Shown: positions 43,842-54,182, counted from the first letter of the stretch. The stretch is DNA of 64,000 nucleotides from an uncultured Lachnospiraceae bacterium (GCA_910577825.1 CAJTOK010000008.1:1-64000), one strand, 5' to 3'. Translations and numbers: made by a program. Notes: generated from the letters alone by a model not told the origin.

Positions 43842-43874
43842 TGGATTTTTACAATAAAATAAATAAACTGCCTG

Positions 43875-46256
43875 TCAGGAAATTATAAGTTCAATTTTAT
43901 TCTGTCCTGATAATATACTTTCTGGAATATAATTATCTGGCATCTGCTTTCCATTAATATAAAGGCTTTTGAAACCACTTTCTTTATGTCCAGGGTTTTT
44001 TATTGTAATACTAAGGTGTGTCCTGCGGAAATCTTTTTCAATAGTAATTTCTTCCCATTCTGATGGAATTGATGGTGCAATCCTTAGACCGTTTAAATCA
44101 GGGCGTATTCCAAGTATTCCTTCTACGCACCCCACCATAACTGTTGAAGCAGTACCTGTCAGCCAGTGGACATGTGAACGCCCGTAACAGGGGCTGCCGG
44201 ATGATTCAGTAAACTGCCCGTGGCAGTACGGCTCCATCCTGCGTATCTCTGCATTGTCATTCATTGCTGCTGGTGCAGTTTCCATAAAGCAGGTAAATGC
44301 CCTGCCTCCATGCCCCCTGAGTGCTTCTGCAAGGATTAACCAGCCTTGCGGCTGTGAAAATATCCCGCCGTTTTCTTTTACATACCTGTTAAAACATGTC
44401 ATAAGTGCGCCTTCAAAAGCATGTTCTTTATACGGCGGTGCCATAACCATTGCCCCATATTTTGTATTTAAAAGGTTATAAACACTTTCAAGTGCTTTGT
44501 CTGCCTGGCTGTCTGATGCAAGCCCGCTTATTACAGACCAGCTTTGTGGATTGAGCCACATATTTGCTTCAGGGTCTGTACGTCTGCCAATAACTTCCCC
44601 GTTCTCTTTAAAACCACGTATAAAACGGTCTTCGTCCCAGCAAAGTGACTGTACTGCTTCCCCAAGTCCTGCCTGCTGTTTCTCCAGGAATGTTATATAG
44701 CTGCTGTCACCTTTCTGTACTGCAATTTCTTTTAATATAGTAAATGCAAGGTAGAACTGGAATGCAACAAATGTTGATTCACCATCTTTTCCAAGCCTTA
44801 AACAGTCGTTCCAGTCGGCATAAAGCCCTGCTGGCATTCCATGTGCACCCATATGTCTTAATGAAAAATCTATTGCACGTTTAAGATGCTCATATACTGT
44901 GCCTTCATCCTTATTGGCAAAAGGAATTACTTCATCTATAAATGCAGTATCACCACTTTCTGCTATATATTTATAAACAGTTGGAAAAAGCCAGAGTGCA
45001 TCATCTGCCCTGTATGCAGGATGTCCTGTTTCTTCTACATAAGAAGCATCGTCTGGTGTATCCTCATGTCCCGGGTTGTGCGTATATTTAACAAGTGGAA
45101 GCCCTGCACCGTTATCAACCTGTGCAGACAGCATAAAACGTATCTGTTCTTTTGCCATTTCTGGTGCAAGATGGATTACCCCCTGTATGTCCTGTACTGT
45201 ATCCCTGTAGCCATATCCATTGCGCAGCCCGCAGTAAACAAATGACGCCGCCCTTGACCACAGAAAAGTCATAAAACAATTATAAGCATTCCATATATTT
45301 ACCATTGTATTAAATTCTTTGCAAGGTGTATGCACATGGAAATGTGAAAGCTTGTTTTCCCAGTATGCACATAACTCTTCCATGTCTGTTTTGCAGGCGG
45401 CAGCAGGGTCTTTATATCCATTAAGCAGCTCTTCTGCTTCTGCATCTGGCTTTTCACCAAGTATAAAAGCAATCTGCCTTGATTCCCCTGGCTCTAATAC
45501 AATCTTTGCTGACAATGCCCCGCAGCTGTTACAGTTATAATTCAGTGCATTGCCTAAATCCCCGGCCTCAATTCCTGCTGGATTGCCAAACCCGCGGTAT
45601 CTTCCAAGAAATTCATCAAGGTCACCACAATAAGAAGATACTTCTGCACCACAAATCCCGAAGAAACGTTCAATCCTGCCTTCTTCATTTTCATTAATTA
45701 CCTGCTGTATCCTGTTGCCATGAAAATATGTACGTGATATAAACAGCGTATACTGTAAATTTACAAGGTCCTGTTCATAATCTGGTTCATTTGTAAAACA
45801 AGCAAAACCGCTTATTGTAAGATTTCTTGTTTTGTCTGAACCATTCCTTATAAGGACACTCCATACTTCATATTCCTTTCCAAGTGGCACATAATATAAT
45901 GCTTCAGAATGAATTTGTAAATAATCCGCTTCCATTTTTGTATAAGCTATGCCATGCCTGCACTTGCTCTTATATAAAGAAATATCCTTGCCAACGGGCT
46001 GCCATGAAGCTGACCAGTAATCTTTCTGTTCATCATCCCGTATATAAATGTACCTTCCAGGCTGGTCGAAATTATTAAAATGGTAGCGCAGTATACGCCC
46101 GTTTGCCCCTGACTTGCGGAAACTGTAACCGCCAGCACTGTTGGAAATAATTGCCCCATAATCAGTTGAACCAAGATAATTTGCCCATGGCGCAGGAGTA
46201 TCCGGCCTGGTAATTACATATTCCCTGTTTTCATCATCAAAATAACCATACTTCAT
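43875..46256 (-). CDS. GH94 disaccharide phosphorylase (cellobiose/chitobiose type)
   Basis: 793-residue GH94 (formerly GT36) inverting phosphorylase, cytoplasmic, cleaving a beta-linked disaccharide with phosphate to a sugar-1-phosphate. It opens with KYGYFDDENREYVI and PWANYLGSTDYGAIISN, close to cellobiose phosphorylases, then GRYIYIRDDE and SASWQPVGKD. The catalytic region has YGYRDTVQDIQGVIHL, YRADDALWLFPTVYKY and ADWNDCLRLG with the general-acid Asp, followed by PQSWSVISG and SPCYGRSHVHWLTG. Full length. GAGGAG precedes ATG 46256. Substrate specificity is not decided from sequence: cellobiose, chitobiose or related sugars are all possible. Confidence 0.88.
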   Translation of the reverse strand: MKYGYFDDENREYVITRPDTPAPWANYLGSTDYGAIISNSAGGYSFRKSGANGRILRYHFNNFDQPGRYIYIRDDEQKDYWSASWQPVGKDISLYKSKCRHGIAYTKMEADYLQIHSEALYYVPLGKEYEVWSVLIRNGSDKTRNLTISGFACFTNEPDYEQDLVNLQYTLFISRTYFHGNRIQQVINENEEGRIERFFGICGAEVSSYCGDLDEFLGRYRGFGNPAGIEAGDLGNALNYNCNSCGALSAKIVLEPGESRQIAFILGEKPDAEAEELLNGYKDPAAACKTDMEELCAYWENKLSHFHVHTPCKEFNTMVNIWNAYNCFMTFLWSRAASFVYCGLRNGYGYRDTVQDIQGVIHLAPEMAKEQIRFMLSAQVDNGAGLPLVKYTHNPGHEDTPDDASYVEETGHPAYRADDALWLFPTVYKYIAESGDTAFIDEVIPFANKDEGTVYEHLKRAIDFSLRHMGAHGMPAGLYADWNDCLRLGKDGESTFVAFQFYLAFTILKEIAVQKGDSSYITFLEKQQAGLGEAVQSLCWDEDRFIRGFKENGEVIGRRTDPEANMWLNPQSWSVISGLASDSQADKALESVYNLLNTKYGAMVMAPPYKEHAFEGALMTCFNRYVKENGGIFSQPQGWLILAEALRGHGGRAFTCFMETAPAAMNDNAEIRRMEPYCHGQFTESSGSPCYGRSHVHWLTGTASTVMVGCVEGILGIRPDLNGLRIAPSIPSEWEEITIEKDFRRTHLSITIKNPGHKESGFKSLYINGKQMPDNYIPESILSGQNKIELIIS

Positions 46257-46455
46257 AATTAATCTCCTCTAATTTTTCTATATATTAAATAAACCGGACA
46301 AATATATTTATTACTCTTAATTAAGATTAATTAAAGCATATATTACTTTGTTGATTAAGTCAAGTAAATTTTGATTATTTATCTTTTTTAAAGTAAAATT
46401 AGCTATTTTAACTAAATCAAATAAAAAAATTTTGTGGATTTTTTATTACTAATCC

Positions 46456-47097
46456 TTAAACCTGCTTTGCACCATGTCTTATTATTATTGTTTTTATTTC
46501 ATCTGGAGCTTTTGAGGTAACATCTGCTATCTGTTCTAATGTATAGTTTTTCTTGTACATGTTTATAATAAATTCTTCCCTGCCTTCTTCCCTGAATTCA
46601 TCTGCGTGTTCTTTAAAATATTCAAACATTATACCAACTCCTTCCCTTGAATTTTTTACTTCAGCTACCCTGTTTCCAAGAATCTTGTTATAGAATTTAT
46701 CTGGCTCAGGACAGTTCAGGTCATGTATCAGCCTGCCAAGTTCTGTACTGGTATCCTTATAACTTCCATTAACATATATAACATGTGCCCTGTCATTAAA
46801 TTCCCCTTTGGTTTCCCTGACTACTTTGTCTATATGGTAAATAGGCTCTCCTGCACCAAATATATCTTCTTTTGTTATAAAAATTACATATACTGTTGGA
46901 AGGTTTGTAAAATCTTCCTGTTCACTAAGGGAAGATGTATCCATTATACTGATATGGTATCTGGTTCTTTCTGGTGATGCCCCTGAATTACTGCGCTGTA
47001 TTTCTATATCAAATTCTTCATTCTTTTCAGACGCATGTACATCTAAAATAACAGAACGCCCTAATGGATTTTTAATCTTCTCCAAGGTACTTGCCAT
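46456..47097 (-). pseudogene. Rpn-family nuclease remnant fused against argH
   Basis: 213-codon frame matching the C-terminal part of an Rpn-type PD-(D/E)XK protein (GRSVILDVHASEKNEEFDIEIQR, RTRYHISIMDTSSL, LPTVYVIFITKEDIFG, YHIDKVV, HVIYVNGSY, ELGRLIHDLNC, then a KEHADEFREEGREE tail). The N-terminal 50-70 residues usual for the family are missing: the frame opens inside the 3' end of argH and overlaps it by 26 bases without a ribosome binding site. It looks like a truncated copy whose 5' part was lost when it came to abut argH. Expression is doubtful. Confidence 0.7.
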
Positions 47098-48448
47098 AAA
47101 TCTTTATTACTTCTTCCATTGCCTGCTGTCCTGGTGCTCCTATGGTATTTCTTTTTCCTATACATGTTTCCATGCTTATTGCATTATATATATCTTCTTC
47201 AAATACAGGGCTTATATTTTTATATTCATTTAAAGATAATTCTCCTAGTGTTTTATTATTATCTATGCAGTAAAGCACCAGTTCACCTATTATGCCATGT
47301 GCATCACGGAATGGCACGCCATGGTTTACGAGATAGTCAGCGGCATCTGTCGCATTTGTAAACCCGCCTTCGGCACTTTTACGCATCTGGCCCTTGTTGA
47401 ATGACATGGTGTCTAACATGCCATTAAATAAGAGTATGCAGCCTTTTGTTGTGTCTATTGCGTCAAATACAAATTCTTTGTCTTCCTGCATGTCTTTATT
47501 GTATGCAAGTGACAGTCCTTTCATAGTGGTTAAGAGTGATACCAGTGTGCCATATACACGTCCGGTTTTGCCTCTTACCAGTTCTGCTATATCGGGGTTT
47601 TTCTTCTGTGGCATTATGCTGCTTCCCGTGGAATAGGCATCATCTATTTCTATAAACTGGTATTCATTGGAGTTCCAGATTGTTATTTCTTCACAGAAAC
47701 GGCTTAAGTGCATCATTATTATTGACATGGCAGAAGAAAATTCTATAAGGTAATCCCTGTCTGACACTGCATCCATGCTGTTTAGTGCCGGCCCTTTAAA
47801 ACCAAGCTGTTTTGCGGTAAAGTCCCTGTCAAGCGGGTATGTAGTACCTGCAAGCGCTCCTGCGCCAAGGGGACAGTAGTTCATTCTTTCAAATATATCT
47901 TTAAGGCGTGACCTGTCACGTTTAAACATCTCAAAGTAAGCACCCATATGGTGTGCAAGTGTAACAGGCTGTGCTTTCTGCAGATGTGTGAAACCAGGCA
48001 TTATTGTATCCGTGTTCTCTTTTATTATTTTAAGGAGGCTGTTTAAAAGGCCTTTAAGAAGCCCGTCCATTACAAGTATTTCTTTGCGCGTATAAAGCTT
48101 CATGTCAAGTGCCACCTGGTCATTCCGGCTTCTGCCTGTATGGAGTTTTTTGCCTGCCTCACCAATACGTTGTGTCAGGTGTGCCTCTACAAAACTGTGG
48201 ATATCTTCATGTTCATCATCTATTCCAAGCCTGCCTGCTTCAATATCTGCAAGTATGCTTTCAAGGCCTGTAATAATTGATTCTTTGTCATCTTCTGTTA
48301 TAATTCCCTGTTTTGCAAGCATTGTAACATGCACAATGCTTCCCTCTATATCCTCTTTATAAAATTTCTGGTCAAAAGAAACAGAGGCATTAAATGCCTG
48401 CACAAGCTGGTCTGTTTCCTTTGTAAAACGTCCTCCCCAAAGTTTCAT
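47072..48448 (-). CDS. argH: Argininosuccinate lyase
   Basis: 458-residue fumarase/aspartase-superfamily enzyme splitting argininosuccinate to arginine and fumarate, last step of arginine synthesis. Seen: WGGRFTKETD, DIHSFVEAHLTQRIG, LHTGRSRNDQVALD, TMPGFTHLQKAQPVT-type region and the signature GSSIMPQKKNPD. Length is normal and the C-terminus (KIYGKYLGED) is complete in spite of the Rpn remnant overlapping it. GGAGGG precedes ATG 48448. No other arg genes are adjacent. Confidence 0.97.
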   Translation of the reverse strand: MKLWGGRFTKETDQLVQAFNASVSFDQKFYKEDIEGSIVHVTMLAKQGIITEDDKESIITGLESILADIEAGRLGIDDEHEDIHSFVEAHLTQRIGEAGKKLHTGRSRNDQVALDMKLYTRKEILVMDGLLKGLLNSLLKIIKENTDTIMPGFTHLQKAQPVTLAHHMGAYFEMFKRDRSRLKDIFERMNYCPLGAGALAGTTYPLDRDFTAKQLGFKGPALNSMDAVSDRDYLIEFSSAMSIIMMHLSRFCEEITIWNSNEYQFIEIDDAYSTGSSIMPQKKNPDIAELVRGKTGRVYGTLVSLLTTMKGLSLAYNKDMQEDKEFVFDAIDTTKGCILLFNGMLDTMSFNKGQMRKSAEGGFTNATDAADYLVNHGVPFRDAHGIIGELVLYCIDNNKTLGELSLNEYKNISPVFEEDIYNAISMETCIGKRNTIGAPGQQAMEEVIKIYGKYLGED

Positions 48449-48513
48449 ATTAGCCCTCCGTTTATATTAATCTTATATTAAATCTGTTATGTTTTTATGC
48501 TGGTTTATGCTGA

Positions 48514-48544
48514 AAATACCGGAATGGGATACATTCCGGTATTT
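48514..48544 (-). terminator. Hairpin terminator after the 90-residue membrane protein gene
   Basis: Perfect 13-bp inverted repeat AAATACCGGAATG / CATTCCGGTATTT with a 5-base loop, 51 bases after the stop on the minus strand and followed by TT. It separates the pcrA transcript from argH. Confidence 0.75.
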
Positions 48545-48595
48545 AGTAGTGTCTGGCATATATTCATTAAAAATTAGTCCATGCCATATAAAAAA

Positions 48596-48868
48596 TTAGT
48601 CTTCTGCTTCTGGTTTACTGTCTGAAAATTCAATAAAATCATCATCAAAGCTGTCTGAATAATCATCAGGGTCAAAGTCTTCGAGATAATCAGGTGTGAA
48701 ATACTTGTATACAGCATATGCAATACCTGCAATAGCAGCAACAGCACCTATAACTGCCAGTACAATAATTATTGTATTCTTATTTTTTTCTTCAAGCTCT
48801 TTCTTGTGTAAAAGCTCATTAAGCTTGGCAGCATTTAATAATTCTTCAATTTTTGAGTTTACATGCAT
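48596..48868 (-). CDS. Small single-pass membrane protein
   Basis: 90 residues. An N-terminal charged helix (KIEELLNAAKLNELLHKKELEEK, probably a coiled coil or amphipathic) is followed by one transmembrane segment (about residues 32-54) and a very acidic C-terminal tail rich in Asp and Glu (DFDPDDYSDSFDDDF). No known family assigned. GGTGG precedes ATG 48868. It follows pcrA by 67 bases and ends before a strong terminator, so it is probably co-transcribed with it. Confidence 0.7.
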   Translation of the reverse strand: MHVNSKIEELLNAAKLNELLHKKELEEKNKNTIIIVLAVIGAVAAIAGIAYAVYKYFTPDYLEDFDPDDYSDSFDDDFIEFSDSKPEAED

Positions 48869-48935
48869 AATATTATTCCACCTTTCTTATAATAATTTAA
48901 CTCTTAAAAAGTATATCATATAATAGACATAATAT

Positions 48936-51305
48936 CTATATCTTTTTTAATTTTGCAAAAGAAGCCATCATTTTACGTGTACAGCCATTGTCAAAATCCA
49001 CACATACTTCAAAATCACCAGATTTTTTATTAATTGATTTAACTGTCCCCCCGCCAAATTTAGTGTGCATTATCCTGTCGCCCTCTTTATATGGAAGTTT
49101 TGCAGGTTCTGCTGTGCTGTTTTTACTGCTTCCAGACTGGTATATGGAAAATCCTTTTGTTATTAACGGGTTTCCTGCAAAAAGCTGCCCTGTACTGCCT
49201 TTATTTTTCCGGCTTTGTGTTTTAGTACTTTTTTCTGTATTATAATTATTGCTGGCATAGCTGTTATTATAATTTCTGTTATTACCAGTTTTGTAACTAC
49301 TGTTATTATTAGTAAAAGACACAGCAGAATATGATTCCTGCCGGGCAGTATGTTTTACCAGGTAACGTGGTATTTCTTCTAAGAAACGTGATGGCGTGTT
49401 GTACTGCTGTTCACCGTTACGGAAACGGCTTACTGCACAGCTTAATGACAATTTTTCTTTTGCCCTTGTAATGCCTACATAACAAAGCCTGCGTTCTTCT
49501 TCCATTTCTTCTGGTTCATCACTGATTATTGCCCCGTATCCCGGAAATATCCCTTCTTCCATTCCCACAATATATACATATGGGAACTCAAGCCCCTTTG
49601 CACTGTGGAGTGTCATAAGAAGTACAAGGTCATTGCCCTCATCTGCATTATCAATATCTGCAACAAGTGCAACTTCCTCAAGAAACCCGCCCAGTGTTGG
49701 TTTTTCTGTACAGCTTTCTTCATATGCAGCCACTTTATCCAGAAGTTCTTCTATATTTTCAATACGCCCAAGTGATTCTTCTGTATCTTCTTCTTCAAGA
49801 AGCCTTACATAACCCGTTTCATCAATTATTTCATTTACAAGTTCTGTAAGCGTGCTGCCCTCTTCTGCAAGATGGCGTTTAAATGATTCTATAAGGCTTA
49901 CAAATGACTGGAGTTTTGCAGCACCCCTGTTTATGCCATCTATATACTCATATCTTTCCAGTGCTTCATAAAAGCTTATGCCATTGTCTATGGCATACAT
50001 GGAGATACGGTCTATGGTTGTAAGCCCTATTCCCCTTTTTGGTACATTTATTATACGTTTTACAGAAATATCGTCCATGCCGTTTTCAATAGTGCGCAGG
50101 TAGGCCAACAGGTCTTTTATCTCCTTGCGCTGGTAGAAATTAACTGCACCTATTATTTTATAAGGGATATTGGCTGTTACAAGCTTTTCTTCAAATATAC
50201 GGGACTGTGCATTTGTCCTGTAAAGTATTGCAAAGTCATTGTATGATGCCTGCCCTGATGAAACAGCATAACTTATTGAGTCTGCAACTTCTGATGCTTC
50301 TTCATATTCATTTGCAAAACGGTTAAAGTAAATTAAATCCCCTTCTTCTTTCCTTGTCCAGAGTGATTTATCCTTCCTGACTGAATTATTCTGTATAACA
50401 GAATTGGCAGCATTAAGGATATTCTGGGTGGAACGGTAATTCTCCTCAAGCTTTATTACACGTGTACCTGGATATGATTGTTCAAAATTAAGTATATTAT
50501 GTATATTTGCACCACGGAATTTATAAATTGACTGGTCATCATCACCCACAACACAAAGATTATGTTCAACAGAACCGTCCACGCCTGTTGTACTGGCAAG
50601 AAGATGTATAAGCCGGAATTGTGCAGTGTTGGTATCCTGGTATTCATCAACCATTATATATTTAAAGCGGTTCTGGTAGCGTAAAAGCACATCAGGCTTT
50701 TCTTTAAAAAGCTGTACTGTCTTAATAATAAGGTCGTCAAAGTCAAGTGCATTGGCGTCTTTAAGCCTTTTGTCATATTCGCGGTATGCACGTGCGTATA
50801 TTTCTTTATTAAAATCACCCATTGCCTGCAATTCATACTGTTCTGGTGTTACAAGCTCATCTTTTGCCGATGAAATAACGCTTAAAAATGCACGTTCTTT
50901 GTATTTCTTAGGGTCAAGGTTTAAGTATTTAATTATTTCACGCATAAGTGTTTTCTGGTCGTCGCTGTCATATATTGTAAAACTTCTTGTATAACCAATA
51001 TCCTCAATATGCCTGCGCAGTATACGTACACATAGTGAATGGAAAGTGCTTACCCAGATATCCTGTGCATTCTTTCCAGATACTATGGAATCAACACGCT
51101 CACGCATTTCGCCTGCTGCCTTGTTGGTAAATGTAACCGCCAGTATATTCCATGGGTTTACACGGTATTCATTTATAAGATAGGCAATCCTGTGTGTAAG
51201 TACCCTCGTTTTGCCAGAACCTGCGCCTGCAAGTATAAGAAGAGGCCCTTTAAAATGCTTTACCGCTTCTTCCTGTTCAGGGTTTAATCCTTCTAAAATA
51301 TTCAT
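48936..51305 (-). CDS. pcrA: ATP-dependent DNA helicase PcrA/UvrD
   Basis: 789-residue superfamily 1A 3'-5' helicase for repair and replication restart. Walker A LAGAGSGKTRVLTHR, motif Ia AVTFTNKAAGEMRERV, Walker B MVDEYQDTN, motif III VVGDDDQSIYKFRGA, motif IV LEENYRSTQNIL, motif V LLMTLHSAKGLEF and VGITRAKEKLSLS are all present. A low-complexity Asn/Ser/Tyr-rich stretch near 665-705 is followed by a C-terminal Tudor-like RNA-polymerase-binding region (YKEGDRIMHTKFGGGTV). Start has AAAGGG upstream. It overlaps no neighbour; tyrA precedes it by 24 bases. Confidence 0.96.
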   Translation of the reverse strand: MNILEGLNPEQEEAVKHFKGPLLILAGAGSGKTRVLTHRIAYLINEYRVNPWNILAVTFTNKAAGEMRERVDSIVSGKNAQDIWVSTFHSLCVRILRRHIEDIGYTRSFTIYDSDDQKTLMREIIKYLNLDPKKYKERAFLSVISSAKDELVTPEQYELQAMGDFNKEIYARAYREYDKRLKDANALDFDDLIIKTVQLFKEKPDVLLRYQNRFKYIMVDEYQDTNTAQFRLIHLLASTTGVDGSVEHNLCVVGDDDQSIYKFRGANIHNILNFEQSYPGTRVIKLEENYRSTQNILNAANSVIQNNSVRKDKSLWTRKEEGDLIYFNRFANEYEEASEVADSISYAVSSGQASYNDFAILYRTNAQSRIFEEKLVTANIPYKIIGAVNFYQRKEIKDLLAYLRTIENGMDDISVKRIINVPKRGIGLTTIDRISMYAIDNGISFYEALERYEYIDGINRGAAKLQSFVSLIESFKRHLAEEGSTLTELVNEIIDETGYVRLLEEEDTEESLGRIENIEELLDKVAAYEESCTEKPTLGGFLEEVALVADIDNADEGNDLVLLMTLHSAKGLEFPYVYIVGMEEGIFPGYGAIISDEPEEMEEERRLCYVGITRAKEKLSLSCAVSRFRNGEQQYNTPSRFLEEIPRYLVKHTARQESYSAVSFTNNNSSYKTGNNRNYNNSYASNNYNTEKSTKTQSRKNKGSTGQLFAGNPLITKGFSIYQSGSSKNSTAEPAKLPYKEGDRIMHTKFGGGTVKSINKKSGDFEVCVDFDNGCTRKMMASFAKLKKI

Positions 51306-51329
51306 CTATATACCCTTTCTTTCCCGGTT

Positions 51330-52199
51330 TTATAAACTGTCCCTGTATTGCCTGGCATTTTCAAAAAACTCTGTAAGTGCCGTGCCGTCATTTGCAGTTA
51401 CAGCATCTTTAATATTTGTAAGAATATCTATATATTCCTCCAGAAACCCTGCTATACATCCAGGGTTTGCAAGGCAGATATTCTGCCACATCTCAGGTGA
51501 TGAAGAAGAAATCCTTGTAATATCTTTAAAACCCCCGGCGGCAAGCCTTTTATATATGCCGTCTTTATCATGTGATGCAACAAGGTTTACAAGTGATGCA
51601 GAAATAATATGAGGGCAGTGGCTTATTGCCGCTGTTACCATGTCATGTGTCCTGTAATCCATTATTTCACAGTGTGCACCTGCTGCTTCTGTAAAACCTG
51701 CCATCCAGTTTACAAATTCCCCTGGTGTACTATCTGTTGGCGTAAGTATATAATATGCGTCTTTAAGCAGACCTTCGTCTGAATTGTTATATCCTGTTTT
51801 CTCTGAACCTGCCATTGGGTGTCCGCCAATAAAATTATGGTTAAGCCCCAGTTCTTCCACGGCTTTATGTATATTCCCCTTAACACTTCCTACATCTGTA
51901 ATAATACAATCCTTCCGGATATATGGTTTTATCTGTTTAAGATATGAAATATTTTTAAGGACAGGCGCACATAAAAATACCACATCACATTTTGAAAAGT
52001 CCCCAAGTGATGTGCTAATCACTGTAAGGACACCCTCTCCTGCTGCCATTTCAAGCTTTGGGTGCGGCTTTGTGACGTAGTAGTTATATGCCATAATCTG
52101 TGAAGAAGGGTACTGGCGGCGCAGGGAGCGTGCTATTGAACCGCCAATAAGCCCAAAACCTATAAACCCAAAACATGGTGTATCTTTTGATGCCTCCAT
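51330..52199 (-). CDS. tyrA: Prephenate dehydrogenase
   Basis: About 289-residue NAD-dependent enzyme making 4-hydroxyphenylpyruvate for tyrosine. N-terminal Rossmann fold GFIGFGLIGGSIARSL, then VVFLCAPV, ITDVGSVKG, FIGGHPMAGSEKTG (active-site His region) and the helical C-terminal part with SHCPHIISASLV. No ACT domain is present, so feedback control would differ from longer forms. The start is set at ATG 52199, since an upstream in-frame start would overlap the CorA gene. Weak AAAGGA site. Confidence 0.93.
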   Translation of the reverse strand: MEASKDTPCFGFIGFGLIGGSIARSLRRQYPSSQIMAYNYYVTKPHPKLEMAAGEGVLTVISTSLGDFSKCDVVFLCAPVLKNISYLKQIKPYIRKDCIITDVGSVKGNIHKAVEELGLNHNFIGGHPMAGSEKTGYNNSDEGLLKDAYYILTPTDSTPGEFVNWMAGFTEAAGAHCEIMDYRTHDMVTAAISHCPHIISASLVNLVASHDKDGIYKRLAAGGFKDITRISSSSPEMWQNICLANPGCIAGFLEEYIDILTNIKDAVTANDGTALTEFFENARQYRDSL

Positions 52200-52224
52200 A
52201 AAAACTTTCAGTCCTTTCATTTTT

Positions 52225-53160
52225 CTATAAAAAGCGCTTATGGCGCAGTATAACCAGAAGTACAATACATATTACTAAAATTAAAAGGCATATAATGCCA
52301 AAGCCATACCGCGTGCTGGCAAGCGGTATACTGCTTACATTCATTCCGTAAATCCCCGATACAAGTGTAGGGATGCCCATAACAAGTGTAATGCTTGCAA
52401 GCGTTTTCATTACATTGTTAAGCCTGTTGTCAATAACAGAAGACATTAAATCCCTTGTACCATTTATAATATCCCTGTATATAGTGGTCATCTCAACCGC
52501 CTGCTGGTTCTCCACAATTACATCATCAAGCAGTTCCTTGTCATCAGGATACTGTTCAAGCCTTTTATATCTTGTAAGCCTGTCAAGTACAACTGCATTG
52601 GCACGGAGCGAGGTTGCAAAGTATACAAGTGTGGATTCCAGTGTATGCAAATCAACAAGGTCAACATCTTTTGTATTATCATCTATACGCTCTTCTATCT
52701 CTGTACGCTTCTTGTCGATAATCCTTAAATTAGCCTGGTAATGGGAAGCTATCCTGAAAAGTATCTGGTATACAAACCGGAGCTTCTTCTTTGTGCTGAA
52801 CTCCTTTACACGCCCGTTTATAAAAGCCTGCAGTATAGGGGTTTCCTCAGAACATACAGTAATAATCATGTCGCTTGCCAGTATAATGCCAAGAGGTATT
52901 GTAGTATAAGCTTCTTTATCATGCCGTATCTCAAGTGCCGGGATATCCACAAGTATAAGTGTATAACCGTCTTCCAGTTCAATACGTGAACTTTCTTCAT
53001 CATCCAGCGGGGCAAGCAGGTCACTTATATCTATCCCCAGCTTCTCTGCTATCTCCTCCCCTTCTGATACCGTGGGGTTATACATATCTATCCATACCCC
53101 GTCTGCAGGCCCTTTTTCCTCATGGATTTTCCTGTCATCTGTCTTATAATACTTTACCAC
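52225..53160 (-). CDS. CorA-family divalent-cation transporter
   Basis: 311 residues: a cytoplasmic N-terminal domain of mixed alpha/beta and long helices, then two C-terminal transmembrane segments. The family hallmark GMN appears in SGIYGMNVSSIPLAS, between TM1 and TM2. It likely carries Mg or another divalent ion. It starts at GTG 53160 behind GGTGAG. It lies 25 bases before tyrA and 62 bases after an MscS gene, all on one strand. The substrate (Mg, Co or Zn) cannot be settled from the sequence. Confidence 0.92.
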   Translation of the reverse strand: MVKYYKTDDRKIHEEKGPADGVWIDMYNPTVSEGEEIAEKLGIDISDLLAPLDDEESSRIELEDGYTLILVDIPALEIRHDKEAYTTIPLGIILASDMIITVCSEETPILQAFINGRVKEFSTKKKLRFVYQILFRIASHYQANLRIIDKKRTEIEERIDDNTKDVDLVDLHTLESTLVYFATSLRANAVVLDRLTRYKRLEQYPDDKELLDDVIVENQQAVEMTTIYRDIINGTRDLMSSVIDNRLNNVMKTLASITLVMGIPTLVSGIYGMNVSSIPLASTRYGFGIICLLILVICIVLLVILRHKRFL

Positions 53161-53222
53161 TTATCTCACCAGCTTCCATTTATTATTTTATCCCTAAGGT
53201 ATAACTAATTGTACAACACCTG

Positions 53223-54137
53223 TTATGAAATATCAATTCCATTTTCCATAAGTGTATCCTTAATCTTTTCAAGCAGGGCAAATTTTGTAATCCAGTATTC
53301 ACTGTTTTTCACCCATGCTTTGGCCTGCATCTTTACACGCAGGGGGTTAAGGCTGCATATAACTACACTCATATCCTTATCCTGGCATATACTCTCCTCG
53401 CTTCTGAGTATGGCCATTATAAGGCTTCTCACCTCTGAAGTCTTAGCACCATATGATACCATAAAATCCACTATTAACATTCTTTCCGGCTGGTTTGAAG
53501 TATTCGTGACATTAGAACTTGATATTGTGCCATTTGGTATAACTATAACTTTATTGTCGGTGGTATGTATCCTTGTATAAAAAATATCTATGCTTGTTAC
53601 TGTGCCTTCTTCGCCTGATGTAATAATATAGTCGCCTACCTTAAAAGGTTTAAGCAGGAGTATAAGCACCCCGCCGGCAAGATTTGACAGGCTGCCCTGC
53701 AGTGCAAGCCCGACAGCAAGGCCTGCCGAGCCGAGCATTGCAACTATTGAGCTTGCACCAACACCAAGTATGCCAGCAATAATAAAGACCAGCAGGGTAT
53801 TGTAAGCAAGGCCTGCAAATGACATAACAAACTTCTGTATGCTTAATTCTACTTCCTTGCGTTCCATTGCCTTGCTTGTCATGCCAAGAAGTGCTTTTAC
53901 AATCTTTCTGCCAATTATAAAGACTACAAAGGCAAATATAATTGTCTTTAAAAAGTTAAGCATTGGCTCTCTCTGTGCGAGGATATACTGGATAATGAAA
54001 TTAGTCTTTTCTTCATTGGTGACTTCGGAATTTATAACTTTCCCTACATCTTCAAGCTTAATTTCACTGCCCGCCATTGATGTAATGTCCTCTATTGCAA
54101 GCAGGCACATGTTATACACTTTAGATAATACAGCCAT
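53223..54137 (-). CDS. Mechanosensitive ion channel, MscS family
   Basis: 304 residues with an N-terminal segment, two to three transmembrane helices and the conserved pore helix GSAGLAVGLALQGSLSNLAGGVLILLLKPFKVGDYI, followed by the beta domain (GTVTSIDIFYTRI, VVIPNGTISSSNVTN) and a C-terminal alpha/beta part. It gates on membrane tension and protects against hypoosmotic shock. GAGGTTATAA precedes ATG 54137. It is in the same direction as CorA and tyrA and may share a transcript. Confidence 0.94.
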   Translation of the reverse strand: MAVLSKVYNMCLLAIEDITSMAGSEIKLEDVGKVINSEVTNEEKTNFIIQYILAQREPMLNFLKTIIFAFVVFIIGRKIVKALLGMTSKAMERKEVELSIQKFVMSFAGLAYNTLLVFIIAGILGVGASSIVAMLGSAGLAVGLALQGSLSNLAGGVLILLLKPFKVGDYIITSGEEGTVTSIDIFYTRIHTTDNKVIVIPNGTISSSNVTNTSNQPERMLIVDFMVSYGAKTSEVRSLIMAILRSEESICQDKDMSVVICSLNPLRVKMQAKAWVKNSEYWITKFALLEKIKDTLMENGIDIS

Positions 54138-54182
54138 TTATAACCTCATTTCTGCATTGCCTGTGGCACACATTTCTATATC

